64,000 bases of DNA, from contig NZ_CP150235.1 in the NCBI RefSeq assembly GCF_037974355.1, positions 186,001 through 250,000 of the forward strand. The letters are read 5' to 3'. A model generated the notes under the pieces. That model did no database searches. It saw nothing but the letters and a program-made list of their open reading frames with translations, and was not told the origin of the DNA. Position numbers and translations under genes: made by a program. The stretch's first letter is position 1. Each line of letters begins with the position of its first letter. Source of the DNA: Paenibacillus sp. FSL R5-0517 (lineage in GTDB: Bacteria > Bacillota > Bacilli > Paenibacillales > Paenibacillaceae). Shown here one piece after another: positions 30,462 through 39,607 of this stretch.

Positions 30462-33400
30462 CTAGTGTCTCGCAGGAATACGGAAAGTTAGAATCTCATA
30501 CGGTTTGATATCAAAAGAAATCCGACCATTTTCCACAGCGCATTCCGCTTCGTTATTCTCAAGCAAATCACACGTGTACGCCGTGGCACCTGCTCCTTCA
30601 GGCAATTGCAGGGAAGCACGGCTGCGGCGGCCATGTGCTTCATAGAGACGGATGATCATATCATCGTTATTCTCGGCTTTTTTGATAACCTCCAGCACGA
30701 CATTATCCTGATCAACCGATGCGAGTGACCACAACCCAGGTAACGTGCCGGTTTGCGATGCAATCTCACGAGCAACCAGCGGACGGTTGAGATCATAAGC
30801 AGCTTGGATGACACGTCCTTCACGGAAATCGCCCTGATGCGGATAGAGCGCGTAGGTGAATACGTGCTGCTCTTTGTCAGCATTTTCATTCGGGTACGTT
30901 GCGCTCTTGATCAGCGACAATCGCATCACCGAGTTATGAATATCATATCCATATTTGCAGTCGTTCAGCAGAGCAGCGCCGTACCCGTTCTCCGCCAGAT
31001 CGGCCCACTTCTGTCCGCATACTTCGAACCTGGCTTGATCCCAGCTTGTATTCCGGTGAGTAGCACGCTCCACGTTGCCGTACTGGATCTCGTAGACCGC
31101 TTTTTCACTCCAGATATCCAGCGGGAAGGCTGCTTTCAGCAGCAAATGCTCCTGTTTCCAATCCACTAACGTGCGGAAATCAATTCGGCGTGTATGCGCG
31201 TAGAAGATAATCGTTTGTTCAACGACAGAGTCCAGGAACTGTCGCTTCACTTGCAACACGGAACGCACCGGCCCGCTTTCAACCCACTCCAGTGACTGCA
31301 GGTTGTTAATCTCCCACATATGCTGTTCATAATAGTCGTCAATGTTCCATGCCTCATATTCCGCAGGTCGATCCTCGAACACTTGCAGCACATTACCACG
31401 CTTGCCAGACTGAAGCAGCTCACGCCCCTCCAGCTTGTCCCATACGGATATGAACTCGGCACGTTCATTCAGTTGAATATCGAACCAAGGTGTATGGATG
31501 TGACGCTGATTGGCTTCCCACTGTGCAACCGATACGCTCGCGACAAGTTCGTCTGTCAGATCCGGTGTGATTCGGAAGGATTTATACCCGGATGCCGGCA
31601 CGTTCTCTGCAAGGAACACAAGTCCGCCTTCAGGAGTACGCTGGCTTGGTACAGGGCGATCTCCATCATGGACGGTCACTTTTCTCGCAAAAGCAGGCAG
31701 TTCAACCACATCTGTTCGTACGAATCCGGTGGTGTTGAATACGACAATGGCTTCGCCATCAGATGTAATTTGGCTTGCAATGCCGTTCAGTGCGCTGTCT
31801 TTCAGCTCATCCGTGACACGCAGCACTTCTTCATATTGCTCTTTGGAATCCACATATACCTGCTCAATGGAGCTGCCCGGCAGAATATCATGGAACTGGT
31901 TCAGCATCGTCAGCTTCCATGCGTGCTCCAGTGCATCGGTTGGATAGGCTGCCTGGGCATTCGCCTGACGATGAATCATGGCATACAGCTCGGCATCAGC
32001 CAACGCAAATTCGCTATGACGGTTGTACCGTTTGTTGCGGGCCATGGAAGTGTAGGTACCGCGGTGATACTCCAGATACAGCTCACCCGACCAGCGGGGA
32101 ACGGAAGGCACATCCACCAGATTTTGCTCCAACTTCTCGAAAAACTCGCGTACAAAGGTACGTTTCACCGCAGGCACACCCGGCAATCCAACATCAAGTC
32201 GTCTGCCATGCTCCAGCATCTCTCCGGTTGGTCCGCCGCCGCCATCCCCGAATCCGAAACATTGCAGAACATCTGCATTAATGTTTTTGTTCTGGTATCG
32301 CTGCCACGTGCCTTTGACTTGGGAGGCGTTGAATCGTCCATTATAAGTCGTCTCGAAGCGGCGTTGTCTGAAATCGGGATGCTTGTCATAGTCTGTCGCT
32401 GTGATGAAATGAGTTAGAACTTCAGAGCCGTCAATACCTCTCCAGTACATCGTGTCGTTCGGAATTTGGTTCGTATCATTCCAGGCAATTTTGGTGGTCA
32501 TAAAATAATCAATGCCACTCTTGCGCATAATCTGCGGCATCGCTGCACTATAACCAAATACATCCGGCAGCCAGAGCACACGGTTCTCTACGCCGAACTC
32601 TTCCTTGAAGAAACGTTTGCCGTATATAATCTGACGGATCATGGATTCGCCGGAGATCAGGTTACAATCGGCTTCCAGCCACATCGAACCTTCGGCTTCC
32701 CAGCGGCCTTCGGCTACCTTTTCCTTGATTTTTTCATAGAGAGACGGGTAGTCTGCTTTCAGGTACGCATATAACTGCGGTTGCGAGGACATGAACGTGT
32801 ATTCTGGGAACTTGTCCATGAGATATAATACACTCGCGAAGCTGCGAATGACCTTCTCCCGGGTCTGATCCAATGTCCATAGCCATGCCACATCGATATG
32901 CGTGTGTCCGATACAGTGAACGGTTGGGATGTGATCACCCGCAGGGCGAGCTTCACCATAGACATGGTCTTGCAGATATCGACGCGCTTCCAGCACCGAA
33001 GCATGGAATTCTGCGCTGTTCTCTTGACGCAAATCCAGCAGATTCACGGCTTTATTCAGATGTTCGACCAAATTCAGCCGCTCCAGATCATCCTCACGCA
33101 GCAGATCCGCCGCATCGAGCGCAGCCTTAAGATCGTAATATAGATCGGTTACAGGCTGATGATGCTCAGCTACATAGACATTGAGAAAGACATCGGCTGC
33201 CGAAGTACTACAGTACGCATATAAAGCCAGTTCGAATTCTTCCCCTTTTGCCGCAGCAGGTGTCAGGTCAATTTCCGTATGGTTCACATCCAAACCACAG
33301 ATCAGTTCCCCATTGAGGAATGCCAGAAATTGTGGATTATCATAGTTCCAGATATCATCCGCACCGGTGACGATGGTACATACGACTTTTTTTCCTTCCA

Positions 33401-33635
33401 TATGATCCGGGATGCGAATCCGGGTTTTGAAGCAGCTGTGTACATCTTTACCACCCCAGCCATCCCCTTTACGAAATACGTTCCAGGAGGAAGGGTCTTC
33501 ATGCACCAGTTCCCAGGAGTGGTAACCACTTTCTTTATGATAAAGCTCCGGTATATATGTCTTTGAGGTCAGTCGTGCACGTTCCAAGTGTTTAACTATG
33601 GTATGGATCCGAGTATACAAGGAATTCATTTTCAT
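30462..33635 (-). CDS. Alpha-mannosidase, GH38
   Basis: A 1057-aa glycoside hydrolase family 38 enzyme releasing alpha-linked mannose. The catalytic domain starts with the zinc motif HTHIDVAWLW near residue 243, and the nucleophile Asp lies in LWLPDVFGYSAAMPQ near residue 357. C-terminal beta-sandwich domains follow. No signal peptide, so it acts on imported oligosaccharides in the cytosol. AAGGTGGG precedes the start (MKMNSLYT). Divergent from an AraC regulator across a 200-bp spacer with a cre-like site, suggesting induction by that regulator and catabolite repression. Confidence 0.95.
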   Translation of the reverse strand: MKMNSLYTRIHTIVKHLERARLTSKTYIPELYHKESGYHSWELVHEDPSSWNVFRKGDGWGGKDVHSCFKTRIRIPDHMEGKKVVCTIVTGADDIWNYDNPQFLAFLNGELICGLDVNHTEIDLTPAAAKGEEFELALYAYCSTSAADVFLNVYVAEHHQPVTDLYYDLKAALDAADLLREDDLERLNLVEHLNKAVNLLDLRQENSAEFHASVLEARRYLQDHVYGEARPAGDHIPTVHCIGHTHIDVAWLWTLDQTREKVIRSFASVLYLMDKFPEYTFMSSQPQLYAYLKADYPSLYEKIKEKVAEGRWEAEGSMWLEADCNLISGESMIRQIIYGKRFFKEEFGVENRVLWLPDVFGYSAAMPQIMRKSGIDYFMTTKIAWNDTNQIPNDTMYWRGIDGSEVLTHFITATDYDKHPDFRQRRFETTYNGRFNASQVKGTWQRYQNKNINADVLQCFGFGDGGGGPTGEMLEHGRRLDVGLPGVPAVKRTFVREFFEKLEQNLVDVPSVPRWSGELYLEYHRGTYTSMARNKRYNRHSEFALADAELYAMIHRQANAQAAYPTDALEHAWKLTMLNQFHDILPGSSIEQVYVDSKEQYEEVLRVTDELKDSALNGIASQITSDGEAIVVFNTTGFVRTDVVELPAFARKVTVHDGDRPVPSQRTPEGGLVFLAENVPASGYKSFRITPDLTDELVASVSVAQWEANQRHIHTPWFDIQLNERAEFISVWDKLEGRELLQSGKRGNVLQVFEDRPAEYEAWNIDDYYEQHMWEINNLQSLEWVESGPVRSVLQVKRQFLDSVVEQTIIFYAHTRRIDFRTLVDWKQEHLLLKAAFPLDIWSEKAVYEIQYGNVERATHRNTSWDQARFEVCGQKWADLAENGYGAALLNDCKYGYDIHNSVMRLSLIKSATYPNENADKEQHVFTYALYPHQGDFREGRVIQAAYDLNRPLVAREIASQTGTLPGLWSLASVDQDNVVLEVIKKAENNDDMIIRLYEAHGRRSRASLQLPEGAGATAYTCDLLENNEAECAVENGRISFDIKPYEILTFRIPARH

Positions 33636-33697
33636 GTTGGTTTCCCACCTTGGTTTGTAGTAAGTACAGGCTGTAGTCGTCGTTGGAGCAAGTATAC

Positions 33698-33711
33698 TGC
33701 AAGCGCTAACA
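33698..33711. promoter_or_regulatory. cre-like site (CcpA) in the mannosidase/AraC spacer
   Basis: TGCAAGCGCTAACA matches the 14-bp Bacillus cre consensus TGWNANCGNTNWCA at all but the third position. It lies 63 bp upstream of the GH38 start and 124 bp from the AraC start. Catabolite control of the mannosidase is inferred. Confidence 0.6.
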
Positions 33712-33834
33712 TATCAACTCTATCATAACAAAGGGGAAAGGGAGCAAACTACGTAATGTATGCTGAAAAAGACGTATTTTTATTGCATTTCATGCTAAAA
33801 TAAAATCATTAGTATCGGGATAGGAGGCATGTCC

Positions 33835-34758
33835 ATGACAACATCCGTTTTGACATACGAGCAGGGATATGTAATCCATGTCAATCAGCCTGGAGACGAA
33901 CTCTTTTATCATTTGGACTACGACGAACGCTCCCATGATTTGAATATGGAGTTTCAGCACTTTCATGATTTCTATGAAGTCTGTATTCTTCTGGATCGTA
34001 CGGCTGCGCATATTATTGAAGGCAGTTTATATGAGATTCAGCCAATGGATATCGTGCTGCTGCGACCTTCTTTGCTGCATAAGACGCAGTATCCGAAAGG
34101 TACACCGCCAAAACGGTTGATGATTAATTTTGCGATGCCTCGCCATATGCCCGGACTTGAGAACGGTTACAATGAACTATTCTCCATTTTTGATGAAGAG
34201 GTTCCGATTTTCCGCTTTCCGGAAGAAAGGCGCAAAGAAATCCTCGCGCCCATCAATGATATTTTTGCCATATCCCAGCAGCGCTCTACACTTCAACCGG
34301 TTGTGATCCATCATAAATTTGTAGAGTTTCTGTGTGCCATTCATCGTTACGCGGCAGAGAACGGGTATGTGCGAGAAGAGACAGGATCATCGATGTCCCG
34401 GCGCATGTATGCCATTGCATCCTATATTCACAGCCATTATCAGCAGGATTTATCTTTGGAAGAGGTATCCAGGCGGTTTTATGTAAGTGCCCACCACTTG
34501 TCCCGCCAATTCAACAGGGTCACTGGTTTTACCTTCACGGAGTATGTGCAGATGACCCGTATTCGAAATGCCCAGCAATTGCTGCTGAATTCAAGTGAAA
34601 AAATTACGGATATTGCTGCACAGTGTGGGTTCGCCAGCTTTTCCCAGTTCAATCGCATCTTCAACAAACAGAGCGGTATGTCACCAAGTGCCTATCGACG
34701 GAGCAGACCATCGCAGAGCAAACATGAAAGGATGCTTGTGGGTGAAAGACACGAGTGA
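33835..34758 (+). CDS. AraC-family regulator, probable controller of the mannosidase gene
   Basis: About 307 aa. The N-terminal cupin-like sensing domain contains FQHFHDFYEVCILLDRTAAH. The C-terminal AraC helix-turn-helix pair (SRRFYVSAHHLSRQFNRVTG and CGFASFSQFNRIFNKQSG) is complete. AGGAGG at 33822-33827 fits ATG 33835 and is too close to ATG 33829. Divergence from the GH38 gene suggests it senses a mannose-containing sugar; this is inferred. Confidence 0.92.
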   Translation: MTTSVLTYEQGYVIHVNQPGDELFYHLDYDERSHDLNMEFQHFHDFYEVCILLDRTAAHIIEGSLYEIQPMDIVLLRPSLLHKTQYPKGTPPKRLMINFAMPRHMPGLENGYNELFSIFDEEVPIFRFPEERRKEILAPINDIFAISQQRSTLQPVVIHHKFVEFLCAIHRYAAENGYVREETGSSMSRRMYAIASYIHSHYQQDLSLEEVSRRFYVSAHHLSRQFNRVTGFTFTEYVQMTRIRNAQQLLLNSSEKITDIAAQCGFASFSQFNRIFNKQSGMSPSAYRRSRPSQSKHERMLVGERHE

Positions 34759-34892
34759 CGATGGCGCCTAGCGTGAGATAACAAGCGGAGTGATGGACAG
34801 GCTTAAATTGCTAGTTAACGGGCTATTTTTCTGGACAGGAGATTTTCATGAAAATAATAGTTAACGACACGGATAGGATTCAGTCCATATAT

Positions 34893-35576
34893 TTATGATT
34901 TGGCTAGGGACAGACCGCCATCATACATCCGATAGACCTTGTCACAATATTCAAGCATACGCTCATCATGGGTAACCATAATGGCCGCTTTTTGGCGTGA
35001 TTTCACTTCTTGCGCGATTAGACTAACCACTTCATGGGCTCGTTTGGTGTCCAAACTGGCGGTTGGTTCATCGGCCAAGATGATGTTGGGATTATTCATT
35101 AAAGAACGCGCAATGGCTGTCCGTTGTTTCTCACCACCGGATAACTCTTCGGGAAAACTTTTTAACTTCAAACCCAGCCCCAGTTCTTCCAGCAGCTTGG
35201 TGGCAAATGCCTTATCCTCTTTTTTGACCGTTCCCGCCATTCTTTTTACAACTAACAGTTGATCGAGAACATTTAGATAGGGAACTAGATTGGAAGATTG
35301 CATAATAAATCCAACTTCTTGCAGCCGTATAGTAGATAGCTCTTTCTCCGTAAGCTTCGAAATATGATTTCCGTTTAGTTGAATATCTCCTTCGGAGGCT
35401 TTCAGCATGGCCCCAGCAATAGACAAGAATGTACTTTTACCAGAACCAGAAGGTCCAACGACAGCAACAAATTCCCCCGGTTCCACGGATATGGATACAT
35501 GATCGAGCGCGGTGATCCGATTATTTCCTTCGGCATAATACATGGTGACTTCCCGCATGTGCAATCCCTTACTCAT
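34893..35576 (-). CDS. ABC transporter ATP-binding protein (MacB/LolD type)
   Basis: A 227-aa ATPase with Walker A GPSGSGKST, signature LSGGEKQRTA, Walker B NIILADEPTASLD and the switch histidine in MVTHD. It is of the MacB/LolD/YtrE group, which works with FtsX-type permeases. Its start abuts the permease stop (35576), so translation is coupled. Probably exports a lipid, peptide or antibiotic; the substrate is unknown. Confidence 0.93.
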   Translation of the reverse strand: MSKGLHMREVTMYYAEGNNRITALDHVSISVEPGEFVAVVGPSGSGKSTFLSIAGAMLKASEGDIQLNGNHISKLTEKELSTIRLQEVGFIMQSSNLVPYLNVLDQLLVVKRMAGTVKKEDKAFATKLLEELGLGLKLKSFPEELSGGEKQRTAIARSLMNNPNIILADEPTASLDTKRAHEVVSLIAQEVKSRQKAAIMVTHDERMLEYCDKVYRMYDGGLSLAKS

Positions 35577-36697
35577 TATTCAACCCTCCCGAGCGCCTTA
35601 AGCGGATCAATCTTCGTAATTTTGCGAACAGATACCAGTGAACTTAACATAGCGATAACCAGCAGGATAATAGAATAATTGAAGACAAGACTGGTCTCCA
35701 GCTTAAATGGCATTCCTTTTGGCATAATTGCTGCTGTCCCATAAGTCAGCAAGATTCCAACAACAATACTAGTCAGGGAAAGGACAAACACTTGCGAGAT
35801 AATGGCTTTTCCCAAGAAACGGTTGCTGGCACCGATCGCTTTCATAATGCCAAACTGGTTGGTCTTTTGCATCGTAATGACATAGAAGAATACCCCGAGT
35901 ACAAATGCAGAGATCGCGAGCAGAAAGGCAAGCATCATCAGAATCGTTCCGTTCTCTTCTTTGTATCCTGGCATGCCTTGCACAGCTTCCGACCGGGTAA
36001 CGGTATCCGTACTGGATAACTCTTTATTTATAGCTTCTGGATCAATATTCTCGCCTTGTAACATGATCGCATTAACCGGTCCGGCAATTCCTTTATCTGA
36101 ACCTGGAGCCGCAAAGGCAATCTTCCGCCATTCAGCCATTGGCGTAAATACGGATGCAACGTGGTTATAAGTCTGATTCTCCACAAATCCGATAATGGTC
36201 AATGATTCCGTCGTACCATCCAGTTGAAAGGTGTCCCCGATATTATAGCCCTCATCTTTTAGGGTCGAATTCACAACTACCCCGGTGGGATTCTCGGAAG
36301 ACAGGCTTTCACCTTCTACAATTGCTGGCTCCAGGAAGCTTCCTGGGTTAATTCCTATAATCGCTATATCGACTTTATCTTCATTCTTGGTACTTGTTTC
36401 TTTCATTGCTGTTGCCATTGAACTACCCATAGGTGATGCAGCATCCACATTAGGAAGTTGTTCCGCCTTCGCCACCACTTGATCTGACAGCAGTGACTTG
36501 CTCATGGAAGACTGAGCCCCTTCTTCAAAGATGACATAATCAGCCTTCATGGTCTTGAATGTTGATGCGGCTAGTGTAGACAATCCATTTCCCAGACCGG
36601 ATAAAATAAATACCAACCATGCCATAAGTACGAAGATAATGATAATCATCAAAAACTTCATTTTACTATGCATTAGCTCCTTCATCGCTAAAAACAT
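35576..36697 (-). CDS. ABC transporter permease (FtsX/MacB type)
   Basis: A 373-aa membrane protein with an N-terminal TM (residues about 13-35), a large extracytoplasmic MacB-type domain, and three C-terminal TM segments of the FtsX domain, with GIMKAIGASNRFLGKAI between the first two. It ends KIDPLKALGRVE, the common FtsX-permease end. AAAGGAGTTGAAC precedes the start. It is first of a two-gene operon with the ATPase and lies just downstream of twin TetR-type operators. Confidence 0.92.
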   Translation of the reverse strand: MFLAMKELMHSKMKFLMIIIIFVLMAWLVFILSGLGNGLSTLAASTFKTMKADYVIFEEGAQSSMSKSLLSDQVVAKAEQLPNVDAASPMGSSMATAMKETSTKNEDKVDIAIIGINPGSFLEPAIVEGESLSSENPTGVVVNSTLKDEGYNIGDTFQLDGTTESLTIIGFVENQTYNHVASVFTPMAEWRKIAFAAPGSDKGIAGPVNAIMLQGENIDPEAINKELSSTDTVTRSEAVQGMPGYKEENGTILMMLAFLLAISAFVLGVFFYVITMQKTNQFGIMKAIGASNRFLGKAIISQVFVLSLTSIVVGILLTYGTAAIMPKGMPFKLETSLVFNYSIILLVIAMLSSLVSVRKITKIDPLKALGRVE

Positions 36698-36721
36698 GAT
36701 CTGTTCAACTCCTTTTCTTTT

Positions 36722-36798
36722 TTTGACACATGTGTCAAATTAGATGCGCGGCCACGCGGTCTTCATCATTAAACGACATAAATGACACTTGTGTCAAA
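36722..36798. promoter_or_regulatory. Twin palindromic operators, probable TetR sites
   Basis: TTTGACACATGTGTCAAA (36722-36739) is a perfect 18-bp palindrome. TGACACTTGTGTCA (36783-36796) repeats the same half-sites 59 bp away. Both lie between the tetR gene and the ABC permease gene. The shared core TGACACWTGTGTCA is the likely binding site of the adjacent TetR-family protein. Confidence 0.8.
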
Positions 36799-36816
36799 TT
36801 GAATCCAAGAACAAAG

Positions 36817-37383
36817 TTAGCTCTTGGCTCCTCCGATCCACATTTGGAACAGTAGCTTTCCCCAATCAGGCGTAGGGATATTCATCATATTAGGCGTATT
36901 AATCAAGTTGAAGAATACACCAACAAGTACAGGTAGAGGGATATCTTGCCGGAGGGCCTGATCCTGCTGTGCGCGTTCAAATAAGCGTGATAATTGAATT
37001 TTGAGGGTCTGATGTGCTTCCTCAATGAATTCAAGATCTCTCGCTGCCGCAGCAGAATTAGTCGTATTAATTTTGCTGGCATCTCCCAGAAGTTGATGGA
37101 GCGTCGATTCTTCTGCGTAGATCAGAAGCAGTTGCTCAAGAGCATCCATGGGATCAGTCTCATCAACGGCCAATGAATTCTCCAACACGGTTGCTATTAC
37201 ACGCTTCATACAAGCAGCAACAATCTCTTCTTTATTAGCGTAATATTGATATATCGTGCTTCGGGCTCCGGAGAGATGCTGTGAGAGCAGCTTGAGGTGA
37301 AAACCGTCGTAGCCATGCTCCAGAATTAATTTCTTGGTCGTATCCAGTAGCTCTGTTTCGGTAAAAGATTGTTTTCTTCCCAT
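36817..37383 (-). CDS. TetR-family repressor of the ABC exporter operon
   Basis: A 188-aa regulator with the N-terminal TetR helix-turn-helix (LLSQHLSGARSTIYQYYANK) and a helical ligand-binding domain. Same strand as, and immediately upstream of, the ABC permease/ATPase genes, with two copies of its likely operator in between. Repression relieved by a toxic ligand exported by the pump is the usual logic; the ligand is not known. Confidence 0.9.
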   Translation of the reverse strand: MGRKQSFTETELLDTTKKLILEHGYDGFHLKLLSQHLSGARSTIYQYYANKEEIVAACMKRVIATVLENSLAVDETDPMDALEQLLLIYAEESTLHQLLGDASKINTTNSAAAARDLEFIEEAHQTLKIQLSRLFERAQQDQALRQDIPLPVLVGVFFNLINTPNMMNIPTPDWGKLLFQMWIGGAKS

Positions 37384-37600
37384 TGAATCTCTTCCTTTTT
37401 CTCATCTATAAAATCTGTATTGTATTCATAATACCTTATATATGTGATGCTTTGGATTTCGCTGATATATATTCAGTTTAGCATAACATAACATAAGCTC
37501 CTATGTGAGCTGTTGAACATAGATTCACCCCTGTCCCTGTCAGGGTAAAAATAATCACTTCCCATAATGCTTGTAACTTGTAACAAAGGAGTGAAGATAA

Positions 37601-38437
37601 ATCGTTTATAAAGCAGCACCTTATCTACTTATGTTAGGTATTTTTATCGTCATTTTGGATGGGTTGTGGATCGTGGATGTAGCTGACTCTTATGATCTCT
37701 ACCCTGGATCAGCATGGGCCCTTTTGGCAATCGGATTATGCATGATGATATTCGCTTATATCATGATTCAGCATAAACGGAAGCAAGAAGCTCCAATGAA
37801 GGATGAAGTTCAAGAAATACATGCTGAGAGGGTGCCTGCACAGCAATTCGTGAATCGAATGTGGAAAGACCGAGAGGCTGTAGGCGGCAGACTGATTTTG
37901 TCTCTCCTAATCATCCATGCAATTATCGCTGTCTTTCACCTCGGTCTGGCTTTACGTATGGTACAGATCACTATATTCGTGGGCATCATTTGCTTCTCGT
38001 TTTTCTACATTATGAATGATGACAGGGGAGACCTGAAGGAGCAAGAGGAGGATTTAAAGCCTGAAAGTCATTTTATGCAAACCTTTATGCGTCTGATTGA
38101 TTACAGGCAACACCCTTTTAGTCTAGGATTTCTTGTGTTTCTACTCATTGTGCTTACATTCCTGATTTCAAAATGGTTCGGGTGGGAGATCAGCTTTGAT
38201 ACAGGTGGGAATCCGCTCTATGTCATGAGTCTACCGACTTCTGCCGTTATATTATCAGGTCTAGCCTTTGCTTGCGGACTGATTTATATCAATCAGCATT
38301 GTGATTTCTTCGGGCTTCGCCAAACAGATCAGGGTGCGTACAGGCTGTTTCAGATTCATTTCTATGAAATTATTGCTTGCGGGGCTTCCTTTTTCATCTG
38401 GCTGGGAATTATTATTCTAAGTTGGTTTTTTGCCTAG
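37601..38437 (+). CDS. Membrane protein of unknown function, unusual start
   Basis: About 268 aa if begun at ATG 37631. Six or so hydrophobic segments (LLAIGLCMMIFAYIMI, FVGIICFSFFYIM, FLVFLLIVLTFLI, ending LGIIILSWFF) with a charged loop after the second. The only good ribosome binding site, AAAGGAG at 37585-37591, is 39 nt before that ATG. It is properly spaced for ATC 37601 or GTT 37604, which would extend the protein by ten residues (VYKAAPYLL). The coordinates given use ATC 37601, after an in-frame TAA at 37598. No family recognised. Confidence 0.65.
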   Translation: MVYKAAPYLLMLGIFIVILDGLWIVDVADSYDLYPGSAWALLAIGLCMMIFAYIMIQHKRKQEAPMKDEVQEIHAERVPAQQFVNRMWKDREAVGGRLILSLLIIHAIIAVFHLGLALRMVQITIFVGIICFSFFYIMNDDRGDLKEQEEDLKPESHFMQTFMRLIDYRQHPFSLGFLVFLLIVLTFLISKWFGWEISFDTGGNPLYVMSLPTSAVILSGLAFACGLIYINQHCDFFGLRQTDQGAYRLFQIHFYEIIACGASFFIWLGIIILSWFFA

Positions 38438-38514
38438 ATGGCTGGGTTGGATACGGTGAGTGATAGAAATAAGCGTATGTTCCCTTGAGATAGGTTGGCG
38501 TGGATGACACATAC

Positions 38515-38555
38515 AAAAAGGCAAACCCTTGAACTAACAAAGGGTTTGCCTTTTT
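38515..38555. terminator. Bidirectional terminator
   Basis: AAAGGCAAACCCTT pairs with AAGGGTTTGCCTTT around a 9-nt loop, with A- and T-runs on both sides. It separates the convergent membrane-protein gene and the threonate operon. Confidence 0.93.
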
Positions 38556-38605
38556 CTTTCTGATCTTACGATCAGACTCACGCATGTACGAGATGAATCT
38601 TGGTG

Positions 38606-39607
38606 TTATCCCTGATCCTTCGGTGCCAGCTCGATGGCGGAGCGGATGGCAGCCAGCATGCTTTTGTCATCGGCGATGTTCTTACCCGCGATGTCGAAGG
38701 CTGTACCGTGGTCAACCGACGTACGAATGATTCCGCCCTTCAGACCAACGGTGATGTTCACGCCTTCCTCGATGCCCATTACCTTAATTGGCGCATGGCC
38801 TTGGTCGTGATAGCAAGCTACAACAATATCGAAGTCGCCGCGGCCAGCGCGGAAGAAGAGTGTGTCCGCCGGGAGTGGACCAACAACGTTAATGCCTTCC
38901 TTCTGCGCACGCTCAATGCCGGGCTGCAGCTTCTCTTCTTCTTCTCCGTTGCCGAACAGTCCGTTCTCTCCGGCATGAGGATTGATTCCGCATACGGCTA
39001 CGCGCGGATTCTCAAAGCCTGCTTTTTTCAACGTATCATGGGCAAGCTTCACAACGGTGTAGGTTCTTTCCGGGTTGATACTCGCGATGGCATCAATCAG
39101 ACCCATGTGTGTCGTCAGGTGAATGACTCTCAGATTAGGCGTCGTCAGCATCATCGAGAAGTCCTGCGTATCCGTCAGGTCCGCCAGAATTTCGGTGTGT
39201 CCTGGATACAGGTGCCCTCCTTGATGCAGGGCTTCCTTGTTCAAAGGTGCTGTGCAGATGGAGTGAATCTGGTGTTTTTTGGCCAGATCAATGGCTTTGG
39301 CGAGAAACTGGAATGCTGCATCCCCAGCCACGGCAGATACTTTGCCGTATTCCAAGTCCGCAGGGACAAGGTTCAAATCAATCACATCTACAGTACCGAA
39401 TTCATACTTGGCTTCGGAAGGCTCTTGAATCGCGTTAACGTTCAGACTTGAGCCGATGATCGGCAGTACGCGCTCCAGAATCTTCGCATCACCAATCACG
39501 AGTGGATTGCACTGATCATACATCTCTTGATGACCCAGTGCTTTCATAATAATCTCCGGTCCAATACCTGCTGCGTCGCCCATCGTAATTCCGATTGTAG
39601 GTTTCAT
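38606..39607 (-). CDS. pdxA2: PdxA2, 4-phospho-threonate-type dehydrogenase
   Basis: A 333-aa member of the PdxA family (begins KPTIGITMGDAAGIGPEI; metal-binding histidines in GHTEI and CYHDQGHAPIKV). Biosynthetic PdxA acts on 4-phosphohydroxy-threonine. Here the gene overlaps a DUF1537 kinase gene by 4 nt (ATGA) and belongs to a sugar-acid operon, the signature of PdxA2, which oxidises and decarboxylates 4-phospho-D-threonate or -erythronate to dihydroxyacetone phosphate. AAAAGGAGG precedes the start. Substrate stereochemistry cannot be told from sequence. Confidence 0.88.
   Translation of the reverse strand: MKPTIGITMGDAAGIGPEIIMKALGHQEMYDQCNPLVIGDAKILERVLPIIGSSLNVNAIQEPSEAKYEFGTVDVIDLNLVPADLEYGKVSAVAGDAAFQFLAKAIDLAKKHQIHSICTAPLNKEALHQGGHLYPGHTEILADLTDTQDFSMMLTTPNLRVIHLTTHMGLIDAIASINPERTYTVVKLAHDTLKKAGFENPRVAVCGINPHAGENGLFGNGEEEEKLQPGIERAQKEGINVVGPLPADTLFFRAGRGDFDIVVACYHDQGHAPIKVMGIEEGVNITVGLKGGIIRTSVDHGTAFDIAGKNIADDKSMLAAIRSAIELAPKDQG

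Noticed and set aside
34848-34898. 16-residue frame MKIIVNDTDRIQSIYL with a CAGGAG site
   Set aside because: Too short to support, in the gap between convergent genes, and its end overlaps the ABC ATPase gene on the other strand.
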